DNA from: Streptomyces seoulensis
Lineage (GTDB): Bacteria > Actinomycetota > Actinomycetes > Streptomycetales > Streptomycetaceae
Direction: 5' to 3'
Assembly: GCA_013364255.1 (NCBI GenBank)
Contig: CP054936.1
Location: 7,334,353 to 7,398,352 of the forward strand
DNA length: 64,000 bases
The translations under genes were made by a program, and so were the position numbers. The notes beneath the pieces were generated by a model that saw only the letters and a list, made by a program, of their open reading frames with translations, did not search any database and had not been told where the DNA came from. The first letter of the stretch is position 1; every line of letters begins with the position of its first letter. Positions 16,154-27,400 of this stretch are shown here, piece after piece.

Positions 16154-16927
16154 TCAGTGACCGTGCCGGTCGCGGGAGTCGGCCAGCCGGGCGGTGATCG
16201 TGCCGGTCACCTCCGCGCGCTGGTCCACCAGGTAGAAGTGACCGCCCGGGAACACGAGGGAGTCGAAGGAGCCGGTGGTGTGCTCGCGCCACGCCTCCGC
16301 GTCGGCCGGCGTCACCTTGTGGTCCTCCTTGCCGTTCAGCGCGGTCACCGGGCAGTCCAGCGGCGGTCCCGGCACGTAGCGGTAGGAGTCCAGGAGGGTG
16401 TAGTCCGCGCGCAGCACCGGCAGGGCGAGCCGCATCAGCTCCTCGTCCTCCAGGACGCGTGGGTCGGTCCCGCCCAGTCCGCGCATCAGCTGGAGCAGCG
16501 TCCGGTCGTCCGGGCGGGTGGCGAACTCCCGCCGGTGCCTGGAGGGCGCGCCGCGTCCCGAGGCGAACAGGTGCACCGGTGTGCGGCCCTGTGCCTGGAG
16601 GCGGCGGGCCACCTCGAAGGCCACCGTCGTGCCCAGGCTGTGCCCGAACAGCGCGAAGTCGCCCTCGGTCAGCGGCAGCAGCTCCCCGGTGAGAACGTCG
16701 GCCAGCTCCGCCAGGTTCTCCATCAGCGGGTCGCGCCAGCGCTCCAGACGGCCCGGGTACTGCACGGCGACGACCTCGACGTCCGGGCTCAGCGCCTTGG
16801 CCAGCTCGTTGTAGAAGGGCGCCGAGCCGCCCGCGTGGGGCAGGCACACCAGGCGGACGGAGGCGTCGGGCGCCGAGGCGTAGCGGCGTGTCCAGGGAGA
16901 GTCGAGGGGGCCGGCGGGCTGAGCCAT
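16154..16927 (-). CDS. Type II thioesterase (PKS editing), copy 2
   Basis: The 257-residue protein is a second member of the GrsT/RifR family, with LPHAGGS near residue 30, GHSLG with Ser97, and a late GGHFYLV His motif. It is recognisably related to the copy at 4820-5584, sharing blocks such as EALSPDVEV/KALSPDVEV and VQYPGR. ATG at 16927 has AAGGAG upstream on the minus strand. It is the first gene of the minus-strand set and marks the right end of the recognisable cluster. Confidence 0.93.
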   Translation of the reverse strand: MAQPAGPLDSPWTRRYASAPDASVRLVCLPHAGGSAPFYNELAKALSPDVEVVAVQYPGRLERWRDPLMENLAELADVLTGELLPLTEGDFALFGHSLGTTVAFEVARRLQAQGRTPVHLFASGRGAPSRHRREFATRPDDRTLLQLMRGLGGTDPRVLEDEELMRLALPVLRADYTLLDSYRYVPGPPLDCPVTALNGKEDHKVTPADAEAWREHTTGSFDSLVFPGGHFYLVDQRAEVTGTITARLADSRDRHGH

Positions 16928-17249
16928 GCTGCTCCTTCTTTCGGCGGTCACGTGGCGGCCGCCCGCCCGTCGGCGGACGTGCGCGCGGCGGGACGGCGGA
17001 GGACCGATCCCCCGGCGGCACCGCGTACATCCTCGCGCGGACGGCCGGGCCCACGAAGGTGAAGTCGGTCAAGAAGCGGTACGGGAAGCCGGACGCCGCG
17101 GATCTTCACGAACTCGTCACAGCACGCTCCGGGGATCACCTCCCCGGCCCGGGGCCGCGGCGGTGCCGGGACCGTCGGAGCGGGCGGCGCGAGCTCCCGG
17201 GCCGGGACCGGCCGTGTGGGATCCCGCGCGGGATGAGAGGGTCTGACGG
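16928..17249. other. Divergent intergenic region at the cluster boundary
   Basis: These 322 bases separate the outermost cluster thioesterase gene from pcaL, which is read the other way. The region should hold promoters for both directions. I see no clear operator, repeat, tRNA or integrase trace that would show how the cluster was acquired. Confidence 0.5.
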
Positions 17250-18554
17250 GTGAGCGAGACACCACCGAACACCCTGCAATACCGCTTCGACGGACCAGAA
17301 GACGCCCCCGTCCTGATCCTCGGTCCCTCACTGGGTACCACATGGCACATGTGGGACCGGCAGGTTCCGGAGCTGACGCGGCAGTGGCGCGTCTTCCGGT
17401 TCGACCTGCCGGGCCACGGCGGCGCCCCCGCGCACCCGGCCGGATCGGTGACCGAGCTGACCGCCCGGCTGCTGGCCACCCTCGACGCGCTGGGCGTGCA
17501 GCGCTTCGGGTACGCCGGCTGCTCCCTGGGCGGCGCGGTCGGCGTGGAGCTGGCCCTGCGCCACCCCGAGCGCCTGGCCTCCCTGGCGCTGATCGCCGCC
17601 TCGCCCCGGTTCGGGACCCCGGACGAGTTCCGCCAGCGCGGGGTGATCGTCCGCACCAACGGCCTCGACCCCATCGCCCGCAGCTCCCCGGACCGCTGGT
17701 TCACCACCGGATACGCCGCCGCGCAGCCCGCGATCACCGACTGGGCCGTGCAGATGGTGCGCACCACCGACCCCGGCTGCTACATCGCCGCCTGCGAGGC
17801 GCTGGCCTCCTTCGACGTCCGGGCCGAACTGGGCCGGGTCGGCGTGCCGACGCTCGTCCTGGTCGGTTCCGAGGACCAGGTCACCGGCCCGGCGGAGGCG
17901 CGCACCCTGGTGGCCGGTATTCCGGACGCCCGCCTCGCCGTGGTGCCCGGCGCCTCCCACCTGGTCCCGGTGGAGCAGCCCGCCGCCGTCACCGACCTGC
18001 TGGTCCGGCACTTCTCGACCGCCTGGCAGCCCGCCTTCGGGTCGAGCACGGGGCAGCTCGCCGTCGTGGCGCCCCCCGTCCGGCCCGCCCTGACCGTGCC
18101 CGCGCAGGCCCCGCGGACCGCGCCCATCGCCGAGATCGCCCCGGTGGCCGCGCCGCCCCAGCCCGCCGCCGGCCCGGACCCGTACGAGTCCGGGCTCACG
18201 ATCCGCCGCCAGGTGCTGGGCGACGCGCACGTGGACCGGGAGCTGGCGGGGGCGGACGCGTTCTCCGGCGACTTCCAGGAACTGCTCACCCGCTTCACCT
18301 GGGGCGGGATCTGGTCCCGGCCCGGGCTGGACCGGCGCACCCGCAGCTGCGTCGCCCTGGCCGCCCTGGTCGCCGGCGGTCACGCCGATGAGCTGGCCGC
18401 CCACACCCGGGCCGCCCTGCGCAACGGCCTCACCCCGGACGAGATCAAGGAGGTGCTGCTCCAGACGGCCGTCTACTGCGGGATGCCCGCCGCGGCCGCC
18501 GCCTTCCGGGTGGCCCAGCAGGTCATCCAGGAGGAGACGACCCCCACGGAATGA
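17250..18554 (+). CDS. pcaL: 3-oxoadipate enol-lactonase / 4-carboxymuconolactone decarboxylase fusion
   Basis: This 434-residue fusion serves protocatechuate catabolism. Residues 1 to about 260 are an alpha/beta hydrolase with nucleophile Ser92 in GCSLGG and a His in GASHLVP. This domain hydrolyses 3-oxoadipate enol-lactone. After a Pro/Ala-rich linker, residues from about 315 on are a carboxymuconolactone decarboxylase domain with RTRSCVALAALVAGG and EVLLQTAVYCGMPAA. The PcaD-PcaC order is known from actinomycetes as PcaL. The usual partners pcaH, G, B, I, J and F are not beside it: a polyketide cluster lies upstream and unrelated genes downstream. The start is GTG at 17250. Confidence 0.95.
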   Translation: MSETPPNTLQYRFDGPEDAPVLILGPSLGTTWHMWDRQVPELTRQWRVFRFDLPGHGGAPAHPAGSVTELTARLLATLDALGVQRFGYAGCSLGGAVGVELALRHPERLASLALIAASPRFGTPDEFRQRGVIVRTNGLDPIARSSPDRWFTTGYAAAQPAITDWAVQMVRTTDPGCYIAACEALASFDVRAELGRVGVPTLVLVGSEDQVTGPAEARTLVAGIPDARLAVVPGASHLVPVEQPAAVTDLLVRHFSTAWQPAFGSSTGQLAVVAPPVRPALTVPAQAPRTAPIAEIAPVAAPPQPAAGPDPYESGLTIRRQVLGDAHVDRELAGADAFSGDFQELLTRFTWGGIWSRPGLDRRTRSCVALAALVAGGHADELAAHTRAALRNGLTPDEIKEVLLQTAVYCGMPAAAAAFRVAQQVIQEETTPTE

Positions 18555-18555
18555 C

Positions 18556-18628
18556 CCGTACGGGCGCTCCGCGCCGGCGGTCCGCGCGGACCGTCCCGCA
18601 CCGCGCGCTCCGTACGGGCGCTCCGCGC
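18556..18628 (+). repeat. Two identical 19-base repeats after pcaL
   Basis: The same 19 bases, beginning CCGTACGGGCG, occur at 18556-18574 and 18610-18628. The second copy forms the left arm of the terminator-like hairpin at 18616-18651. Confidence 0.85.
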
Positions 18629-18651
18629 GGCATGTCCCGTGCGGAGCGCCC
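18616..18651 (+). terminator. Hairpin terminator downstream of pcaL
   Basis: Perfect 11-base arms at 18616-18626 and 18641-18651 enclose a 14-base loop. It lies 61 bases after the pcaL stop and before the next gene. There is no T-run, as is common for streptomycete terminators. Confidence 0.65.
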
Positions 18652-18749
18652 CCGGGCCCGCGGCCCGCCCTTCCGGTTCCCGTAGCCGGGTACCCGGACC
18701 ACCAGGCCGGCGTCCCCGGGCCGCGGGAACACGCGGAAGGATGGGAAGC

Positions 18750-19385
18750 ATGAAGTTCACGAAGAAGTCGCACTCCTGCGTCGTCCTCGACAAGGACGGT
18801 CGCCGCCTCGTCATCGACCCCGGGGTGTTCAGCGAGGAGGACGCCGCGGCCGGCGCGGACGCCGTCCTGATCACGCACGAGCACCCGGACCACTTCGACG
18901 AGGGCCGGCTGCGCGCGGTCCTGGAGGCCCGCCCGGGCGCCGAGGTGTGGACCCTGAAGTCCGTCGCGGACCAGATCGCCGCCGCCTTCCCGGGCCGTGT
19001 GCACACCGTCGGCCACGGCGACGCGTTCACCGCCGCCGGATTCGACGTGCGGGTCCACGGCGAGCTGCACGCGGTGATCCACCCGGACATCCCGCGCGTC
19101 ACCAACGTCGGCTATCTGATCGACGGCGGCGCCGTCTTCCACCCCGGCGACGCGCTCACCGTGCCCGACCAGCCGGTCGACACGCTGATGCTCCCGGTGA
19201 TGGCGCCCTGGAACAAGATCTCCGAGGTGATTGACTACGTCCGCGAGGTCAAGCCGCGGCGCGCCTACGACATCCACGACGCCCTCCTCACCGACCTCGC
19301 CCGTCCCGTCTACGACCGCCAGATCGGCGCCCTGGGCGGCGCGGAGCACCTGCGGCTGACCCCGGGCGACGCCGCGGAGCTGTGA
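18750..19385 (+). CDS. MBL-fold metal-dependent hydrolase (UlaG-like)
   Basis: This 211-residue metallo-beta-lactamase-fold protein has the metal motif ITHEHPDHFDEG, where the middle residue of the canonical HxHxDH is shifted (HEHPDH). Later metal-ligand candidates are HPGDAL and DIHD near the C terminus. UlaG-like enzymes of this branch are widespread cytoplasmic hydrolases with unknown substrates. ATG at 18741 is three codons upstream in frame; 18750 has better spacing from GAAGG. It is a monocistronic-looking housekeeping gene. Confidence 0.85.
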   Translation: MKFTKKSHSCVVLDKDGRRLVIDPGVFSEEDAAAGADAVLITHEHPDHFDEGRLRAVLEARPGAEVWTLKSVADQIAAAFPGRVHTVGHGDAFTAAGFDVRVHGELHAVIHPDIPRVTNVGYLIDGGAVFHPGDALTVPDQPVDTLMLPVMAPWNKISEVIDYVREVKPRRAYDIHDALLTDLARPVYDRQIGALGGAEHLRLTPGDAAEL

Positions 19386-19426
19386 GGGCGGACGGCCTGC
19401 CGGGCGGCGTTGTCGGCGCCGCCCGG

Positions 19427-19432
19427 TAGGTT
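19427..19432 (+). promoter_or_regulatory. Extended -10 element, probable leaderless start for xth
   Basis: TAGGTT ends seven bases before the xth ATG. That spacing is typical of leaderless transcription in Streptomyces, where the transcript begins at the start codon. Confidence 0.5.
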
Positions 19433-19439
19433 GTGGAGC

Positions 19440-20219
19440 ATGCGCATCGCGACCTGGAACGTGAACTCGATCACCGCCCGACTGCCGAGGCTGCTGGCCT
19501 GGCTGGAGAGCAGCGGCACCGACGTGCTGTGCCTCCAGGAGGCCAAGGTCGCCGAGGACCAGTTCCCGGTCGAGCAGTTGCGCGAGCTGGGCTACGAGGC
19601 GGCGGTGCACGCCACCGGGCGCTGGAACGGCGTGGCGGTGCTCTCCCGGGTGGGCCTGGCCGACGTGGTCAAGGGCCTGCCCGGCGACCCCGGTTACGAG
19701 GGCGTCCAGGAGCCCCGCGCGATCTCCGCGACCTGCGGCCCGGTCCGCGTCTGGTCCGTCTACGTGCCCAACGGCCGCGAGGTGGACCACCCGCACTACG
19801 CCTACAAGCTCCAGTGGTTCGAGGCGCTGAAGGCGGCCGTCGCGGGCGACGCGGCCGGCGGCCGCCCGTTCGCCGTCCTCGGCGACTACAACGTCGCGCC
19901 GACCGACGACGACGTGTTCGACCGGGCCGCCTTCGAGGGCTCCACCCACGTCACCCCCGCCGAGCGCGCCGCGCTGGCCGACCTGCGCGGGGCGGGCCTC
20001 GCGGACGTCGTCCCCCGGCCGCTGAAGTACGAACACCCGTTCACCTACTGGGACTACCGCCAGCTCTGCTTCCCCAAGAACCGCGGTATGCGCATCGACC
20101 TGGTGTACGGCAACGAGCCGTTCGCCAAGGCGGTCGCCGACGCCTACGTCGACCGCGAGGAGCGCAAGGGCAAGGGCGCCTCGGACCACGCCCCCGTGGT
20201 CGTCGACCTGGACGTCTGA
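19440..20219 (+). CDS. xth: Exodeoxyribonuclease III
   Basis: The 259-residue enzyme belongs to the ExoIII/APE endonuclease-exonuclease-phosphatase family, which cleaves DNA at abasic sites in base excision repair. Motifs in order are RIATWNVNS, CLQEAKV with the metal Glu, YVPNGREV, LGDYNVAP with catalytic Asp and Asn, and the C-terminal SDHAPVVVDL with catalytic Asp and His. The length is normal. No ribosome binding site is evident, and TAGGTT seven bases upstream suggests a leaderless message. Confidence 0.96.
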   Translation: MRIATWNVNSITARLPRLLAWLESSGTDVLCLQEAKVAEDQFPVEQLRELGYEAAVHATGRWNGVAVLSRVGLADVVKGLPGDPGYEGVQEPRAISATCGPVRVWSVYVPNGREVDHPHYAYKLQWFEALKAAVAGDAAGGRPFAVLGDYNVAPTDDDVFDRAAFEGSTHVTPAERAALADLRGAGLADVVPRPLKYEHPFTYWDYRQLCFPKNRGMRIDLVYGNEPFAKAVADAYVDREERKGKGASDHAPVVVDLDV

Positions 20220-20278
20220 GGGCGACACCGGCGTCCCGCCTGTGGTGCGCGCGGGGGCGCCGGTGCCACGCTGGGTCC

Positions 20279-20725
20279 ATGAACCTCCCGTTTGTGGGCA
20301 ACTGGCGAAAGAAGCACGGCCCCTCCCTCGGCGTCGCGGTGGCCGTCGCGGGCGAGGACCCCCCGGGTCCCGGGGACCTCGCCGACCTCCTCTCCGCCTG
20401 CGAGCTGCTGCGCGCCCAGGCCGCCGAGGCGGACGTACGCCTGGACGAGTCGGCGGCCTCGCTGGAAGCGCTCGACCAGATGCTGCCGGGCTGGCGGGAC
20501 GACGCGGAGAAGGTCTCGGACCTCGGCAACGACGCGGGCCTGTACCTGGGCACGGTCGTCGTGCGCACGGTTCCCGGCGCCGTCTGGGAGCTGTGGCCCA
20601 ACGGCCACCCCGTCGTACGGCTGGCCTCCGGACGGGAGTTCGACGTCGTGGCGGCCGGTCTCGCCTGGGCGGACACCGGTGTTCCCGAACTGTCCCAGCT
20701 CTACGCGGAGGTGGCCGAAAGCTGA
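20279..20725 (+). CDS. Conserved hypothetical protein, actinobacterial
   Basis: This 148-residue soluble protein begins MNLPFVGNWRKKHG and is acidic and mostly helical in its first half. It ends with a compact beta-rich segment (GAVWELWPNGHPVVRL). It has no membrane segment, signal peptide or recognisable catalytic motif. It resembles small conserved hypothetical proteins found next to xth in streptomycetes; function unknown. Codon use matches its neighbours and it follows xth by 59 bases. Confidence 0.75.
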   Translation: MNLPFVGNWRKKHGPSLGVAVAVAGEDPPGPGDLADLLSACELLRAQAAEADVRLDESAASLEALDQMLPGWRDDAEKVSDLGNDAGLYLGTVVVRTVPGAVWELWPNGHPVVRLASGREFDVVAAGLAWADTGVPELSQLYAEVAES

Positions 20726-20906
20726 CCCCGGGTCCCGAACTCCACACCGGCGGGTCCGGCGGATCCATCCTGGACTAGGATGTGCCGTTCACGGCCGTCG
20801 CAGGGGGCAGCGGTCCACAAGAGCCATACCCGGCCGGCGGCAGCCGGAGATCACTGCTCGGACAGCGAGGCGCACGGTCCACGGTCGTCCGCGAACGAGG
20901 AGAAGG

Positions 20907-21686
20907 TCAGCTGCGCGCCGGACGGGATGTGCTCGCCGTCTCGTCGGCCGGGGGCCGCGGTTCCGGCGGGGGAGTCCGGGCCGCCCGGGTCACGTCCGCC
21001 ACCAGTTCGACCACGTCCGGGCCGTACGCCTGGGAGTTGACCACCTTCAGCAGCAACACGAACGAACCGCCCCCGTACCTGCGGGCCAGCCGCTCGTGGT
21101 GGCGGGCGAGATAGCGGGTGGCGGCCTGGTTGTCGACGGCGCGCTGGCCGCAGAAGAGGAACACGGGGCGGCCCCCGAAGCGGCGCTCCCCGGCGACGAT
21201 CCGGGCCAGGATGACGTACTCGCTGCGGCCCGCCTCCACCCGGTACCGCTCCCCGCCGATGACGAACGCGCCCCGGTCCGGCCTGGCTTCGGCCTCCACG
21301 TTCACCCGCACCCCGGGCAGCAGGGAGGACAGGTGCGCGGCCATCCGGCGGTTCGAGGCCGGTCCGCCCACGCAGAACTCGGTGCGCTCGCCGAAGCCCT
21401 GCTGGGCCGCGTCGTGGGCGACGACCTGGACGCCCGCGTGGCACTCCTTGACGAGCGCCGACAGCTCCAGGAGCGCGAAGACGTCGTGGCGGGTCACCGT
21501 CAGTTCGGGGCCGCCCGCGTCCCGGTTGACCACCAGCAGCGACTCGGAGTTGTCGGGCAGCCCGAAGAAGGCCTGCTTGCGGCGGAGCCCGCGCTTCCAC
21601 AGGAAGGTGCGGGCCAGCCAGCCGAGGGCGGCGCTGACGCCGGCGGTGATCACACCCAGGACGATGTTGCGCACGTCGTCGTTCAT
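20907..21686 (-). CDS. Membrane-anchored hypothetical protein
   Basis: The protein has 259 residues. An N-terminal hydrophobic segment (residues 5-25, IVLGVITAGVSAALGWLA) is followed by basic WKRGLRRK, suggesting one membrane anchor with a cytoplasmic body. The body contains a Rossmann-like stretch and motifs such as CVGGPASNRRMAAHL and VFLFCGQRAVDNQAATRYLA. These resemble the nucleotide-metabolite-like folds of uncharacterised effector-associated membrane proteins. The C-terminal 30 residues are proline-rich and disordered. No partner gene is adjacent. Function unknown. Confidence 0.75.
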   Translation of the reverse strand: MNDDVRNIVLGVITAGVSAALGWLARTFLWKRGLRRKQAFFGLPDNSESLLVVNRDAGGPELTVTRHDVFALLELSALVKECHAGVQVVAHDAAQQGFGERTEFCVGGPASNRRMAAHLSSLLPGVRVNVEAEARPDRGAFVIGGERYRVEAGRSEYVILARIVAGERRFGGRPVFLFCGQRAVDNQAATRYLARHHERLARRYGGGSFVLLLKVVNSQAYGPDVVELVADVTRAARTPPPEPRPPADETASTSRPARS

Positions 21687-21848
21687 GGCCGCGCATGCTA
21701 GCGCCTTGTCAAGGAGTCGTGGCGTACCTGTGTTCGGTTCGTTTAACCCGATCGGGTGCGTCCATGATGCGCCTGACGGGACCATGGCAATGAATTAAGC
21801 TGCGCGCACGGTCAGGCAACCGAGCTGTGAACCAGCGTGGAGGTGCGG

Positions 21849-23660
21849 ATGCGTCGCCCTGTCGCACGGAAACTGGCGGTCCTGGCGGTCTCGGCCGCCG
21901 TGGTGTCGGTGGGAGCGGCGGCGCCGCCCGCCGCGCACCCGGACGCCGGACCGGGACCGACCGCCAAGGCGCCCGTGGCCGCCGGCTACGGCGGCGCCGT
22001 GGCCAGCGTCGACGCGGACGCCACCGCGGCCGGCATCGAGGTGCTGAAGAACGGCGGCAACGCCGTGGACGCGGCCGTCGCCACCGCCGCGGCCCTCGGC
22101 GTCACCGAGCCCTACTCCGCCGGGATCGGGGGCGGCGGCTACTTCGTCTACTACGACGCCCGCACCCGCACCGTCCACACCATCGACGGCCGCGAGACGG
22201 CCCCGCTGACCGCCGGCTCCGGACTGTTCCTGGAGAACGGCAAGCCGCTGTCCTTCGACACCGCCGTCACCAGCGGCCTGAGCGTCGGCACGCCCGGCAC
22301 CGCCGCCACCTGGCAGACCGCCCTCGACCAGTGGGGCACGAAGAGGCTCGGCACCGTCCTCAAGCCCGCCGAGCGGATCGCCCGCGACGGCTTCACCGTC
22401 GACGACACCTTCCGCTCGCAGACCGCCGCCAACGAGACCCGCTTCCGCTACTTCCCCGACACCGCCGACCTGTTCCTGCCCGGCGGCCACCTGCCCGCCG
22501 TCGGCTCGACGTTGAAGAACCCCGACCTCGCCCGCACCTACCAGGAGCTGGCCCGCAAGGGCATCGGGGCGATCTACCGCGGCGACCTCGGCGAGGATAT
22601 CGTCACAACGGTCAACCACCCGCCGGTCGCGGCCGATTCGGGCTGGAACGCGCGCCCCGGAAAGCTCAGCCGGAAGGATCTCGCCGCCTACCGCACCCGG
22701 CTCCAGGCGCCCACCCGGGTCTCCTACCGCGGTCTGAACGTGTACTCCATCGCGCCCTCCTCCTCCGGCGGCACCACCGTCGGCGAGGCGCTCAACATCC
22801 TGGAGCGCACGGACCTCTCGAAGGCGAGCGAGGTCCAGTACCTGCACCACTACATCGAGGCCAGCCGCATCGCCTTCGCCGACCGCGGCCGCTGGGTCGG
22901 CGACCCCGCCTTCGAGAACGTCCCCACCAAGCAGCTGCTCGCGCAGAAGTACGCCGACTCGCGCGCCTGCCTCATCCAGGACGACGCGGTCCTCACCAGC
23001 CCCCTCGCCCCCGGCGACCCGCGCCACCCCAAGGCGTGCGCCACGGCCGACAAGGCGGCCCCGACGACCTACGAGGGCGACGACACCACGCACCTGACGG
23101 TCGCCGACCGCTGGGGCAACGTCGTCTCCTACACCCTCACCATCGAGCAGACCGGCGGCAGCGGCATCACCGTCCCCGGCCGCGGCTTCCTGCTCAACAA
23201 CGAGCTGACGGACTTCTCCTTCAGCCCCGCCGACCCCGCCGTGCACGACCCGAACCTGCCCGGCCCCGGCAAGCGGCCGCGCTCCTCCATCTCGCCGACG
23301 ATCGTGCTCGACGCGCACAACAAGCCGGTGGTGGCGCTCGGTTCACCCGGCGGCGCGACCATCATCACCACGGTGCTCCAGACCCTCACCGGCTTCCTCG
23401 ACCGGCGTCTGCCGCTGGTCGACGCCATCGCCGCACCCCGCGCCAGCCAGCGCAACGCCGCCCAGACCGAACTCGAACCCGTCCTCTACGACAGCGCGTT
23501 GCGGGGCAAGCTGGAGGCGATCGGCCACTCCTTCAAGCTGAACCCGGAGATCGGCGCGGCCACCGGCGTCCAGCGGCTGCCGGACGGCCGGTGGCTCGCG
23601 GCGGCCGAGAAGGTCCGCAGGGGCGGCGGCTCCGCGATGGTGGTCCGCCCGGCGCCGTAG
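21849..23660 (+). CDS. ggt: Gamma-glutamyltransferase, secreted
   Basis: This 603-residue Ntn-hydrolase precursor cleaves the gamma-glutamyl bond of glutathione and related peptides. The N terminus is a Sec signal peptide (MRRPVARK followed by a hydrophobic core). The large-subunit part includes NGGNAVDAAVA and GIGGGGYFV. The autocleavage and nucleophile Thr413 is in DDTTHLTV, where the small subunit begins. Later motifs include GSGITVPGRGFLLNNE and SSISPTIV. ATG at 21849 has GGAGG five bases upstream; GTG at 21837 is less likely. It is expected to act outside the membrane or in the medium. Confidence 0.95.
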   Translation: MRRPVARKLAVLAVSAAVVSVGAAAPPAAHPDAGPGPTAKAPVAAGYGGAVASVDADATAAGIEVLKNGGNAVDAAVATAAALGVTEPYSAGIGGGGYFVYYDARTRTVHTIDGRETAPLTAGSGLFLENGKPLSFDTAVTSGLSVGTPGTAATWQTALDQWGTKRLGTVLKPAERIARDGFTVDDTFRSQTAANETRFRYFPDTADLFLPGGHLPAVGSTLKNPDLARTYQELARKGIGAIYRGDLGEDIVTTVNHPPVAADSGWNARPGKLSRKDLAAYRTRLQAPTRVSYRGLNVYSIAPSSSGGTTVGEALNILERTDLSKASEVQYLHHYIEASRIAFADRGRWVGDPAFENVPTKQLLAQKYADSRACLIQDDAVLTSPLAPGDPRHPKACATADKAAPTTYEGDDTTHLTVADRWGNVVSYTLTIEQTGGSGITVPGRGFLLNNELTDFSFSPADPAVHDPNLPGPGKRPRSSISPTIVLDAHNKPVVALGSPGGATIITTVLQTLTGFLDRRLPLVDAIAAPRASQRNAAQTELEPVLYDSALRGKLEAIGHSFKLNPEIGAATGVQRLPDGRWLAAAEKVRRGGGSAMVVRPAP

Positions 23661-23686
23661 CGCCCGAACGGCCCGGGGCCGCGGGG

Positions 23687-23734
23687 CATGGGGGCGGGTC
23701 CGCCTCCCGACGGGGAGGCGGACCCGCCCCCATG
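23687..23734. terminator. 22-base-pair bidirectional terminator between ggt and the clp gene
   Basis: Perfect 22-base arms at 23687-23708 and 23713-23734 surround the tetraloop GACG. It lies between two convergent genes, 27 bases after the ggt stop and 11 bases from the Clp ATPase stop, and can act in both directions. Confidence 0.9.
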
Positions 23735-23744
23735 CGGCGCTACG

Positions 23745-26297
<2,553 letters not shown>

Positions 26298-26572
26298 CGC
26301 TTTCCGTTCCTTCGCTGACGTGTGGCTCCCGCCGGGTAACCGGGTCGGGGGTCGGTCATGCAACGCTGACACGTTTGGTTCGGGACGGCATGTCGGGCGG
26401 CGGCCGCGGGGGCGGGGGCGCTGTCGGTGGACGAGCCGGCGGGGCGGTGCGCCGCGGCCGGGGCGTCCGGCCGGGGCGGTGGGCGCCGGGGGCGCCCCGG
26501 AGCGGGGGCGCCCCCGGCGTGGCGGCCGCGGGCCGTGGCGGCCGCGCGCGGGCGGTCGCCGGGACGGGGCCG

Positions 26573-27400
26573 TCAGGAGGCGGACGCGGGGTCCTGGCTG
26601 GCGGGGCCGCCCGGCCTGGGGACCTTCGCGTCGGCCGGGTCGGTCGTATCACCTGACGCGGGCGGGGCGGTCGTCCTGCTGGGTGCGGCCGCGGGGCGGT
26701 CGGGTTCCGGCCGTCCGGCCCGGGGACGGCTCTCCGCCCAGGCCATCAGGGTCGGGTCGTCGAGGGAGTCCACCCACAGGTCGGCGAGGGCCGCCGCCTC
26801 CGGGTCGGGGCGGGGGCCCACCCCGATGACCCGCAGTCCCGCGGCGAGCGCGGCCCTCATCCCGTTGACCGAGTCCTCGACGGCGAGGGCTCTGCCGCCG
26901 GGCACGCCGAGCCGCCGCGCGGCCTCCGCGTAGGTGTCGGGGTGCGGTTTGGGCCGGATCCGGTCGTCCGGTACGACGATGTGCCGGAAGTGCCGGCGTA
27001 AGTTCACCGACTCCAGGGAGGACCGGACCACGTCCTCGGGGCAGTTGCTGGCGACGGCCAGCGGCGCGACCCGCTCCAGCGCCCGCACCAGCTCCCGTGC
27101 GCCGCGGGTGCTCACCGGCTCGCGGGCGACGAGGGTGCGGAAGGTGTTCAGCAGTTGCCGGGTCATCTCCTCGGCGTGGTCCGGCTCGCCGACGAGTTCG
27201 GCCATGAGGGCGCCGCAGTCCTCGTAGTGCAGGCCCTTGGCGCGCTCCGCGAACGCGTCGTCGGGAGCGTGGCCGAAAGCGCGCAGCACGATCGCACGGG
27301 CGCGCTGCCAGTGCTGCTCGGAGTCCACCAGGGTGCCGTCGCAGTCGAAGACGACTGCTTCGGGGGTCCAATCCGGGTCCAGCGTGGGGGGTTTGGTCAT
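26573..27400 (-). CDS. HAD-superfamily phosphatase (beta-phosphoglucomutase-like)
   Basis: The protein has 275 residues. HAD motif I is VFDCDGTLVD, motif II is VASNCP, the motif III Lys is in IRPKPHPDTY and motif IV is AVEDSVNGMRAA. The helical cap is of the phosphoglycolate phosphatase/beta-phosphoglucomutase type. It should dephosphorylate or isomerise a small phosphorylated metabolite in the cytoplasm; the substrate is unknown. About 45 Pro/Ala/Asp-rich residues at the C terminus are probably disordered and specific to this lineage. It ends 275 bases before the Clp gene on the same strand. Confidence 0.88.
   Translation of the reverse strand: MTKPPTLDPDWTPEAVVFDCDGTLVDSEQHWQRARAIVLRAFGHAPDDAFAERAKGLHYEDCGALMAELVGEPDHAEEMTRQLLNTFRTLVAREPVSTRGARELVRALERVAPLAVASNCPEDVVRSSLESVNLRRHFRHIVVPDDRIRPKPHPDTYAEAARRLGVPGGRALAVEDSVNGMRAALAAGLRVIGVGPRPDPEAAALADLWVDSLDDPTLMAWAESRPRAGRPEPDRPAAAPSRTTAPPASGDTTDPADAKVPRPGGPASQDPASAS

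Noticed and set aside
17328..20768. Minus-strand open frame of more than 1100 codons over pcaL, MBL and xth
   Set aside because: The translated product is low-complexity Arg/Gly/Val sequence without domains, opposite three well-supported genes.
20782..21114. Plus-strand open frame starting GTG after a TAGGAT box
   Set aside because: Most of it lies antisense to the membrane-anchored protein gene, and its product is low complexity.
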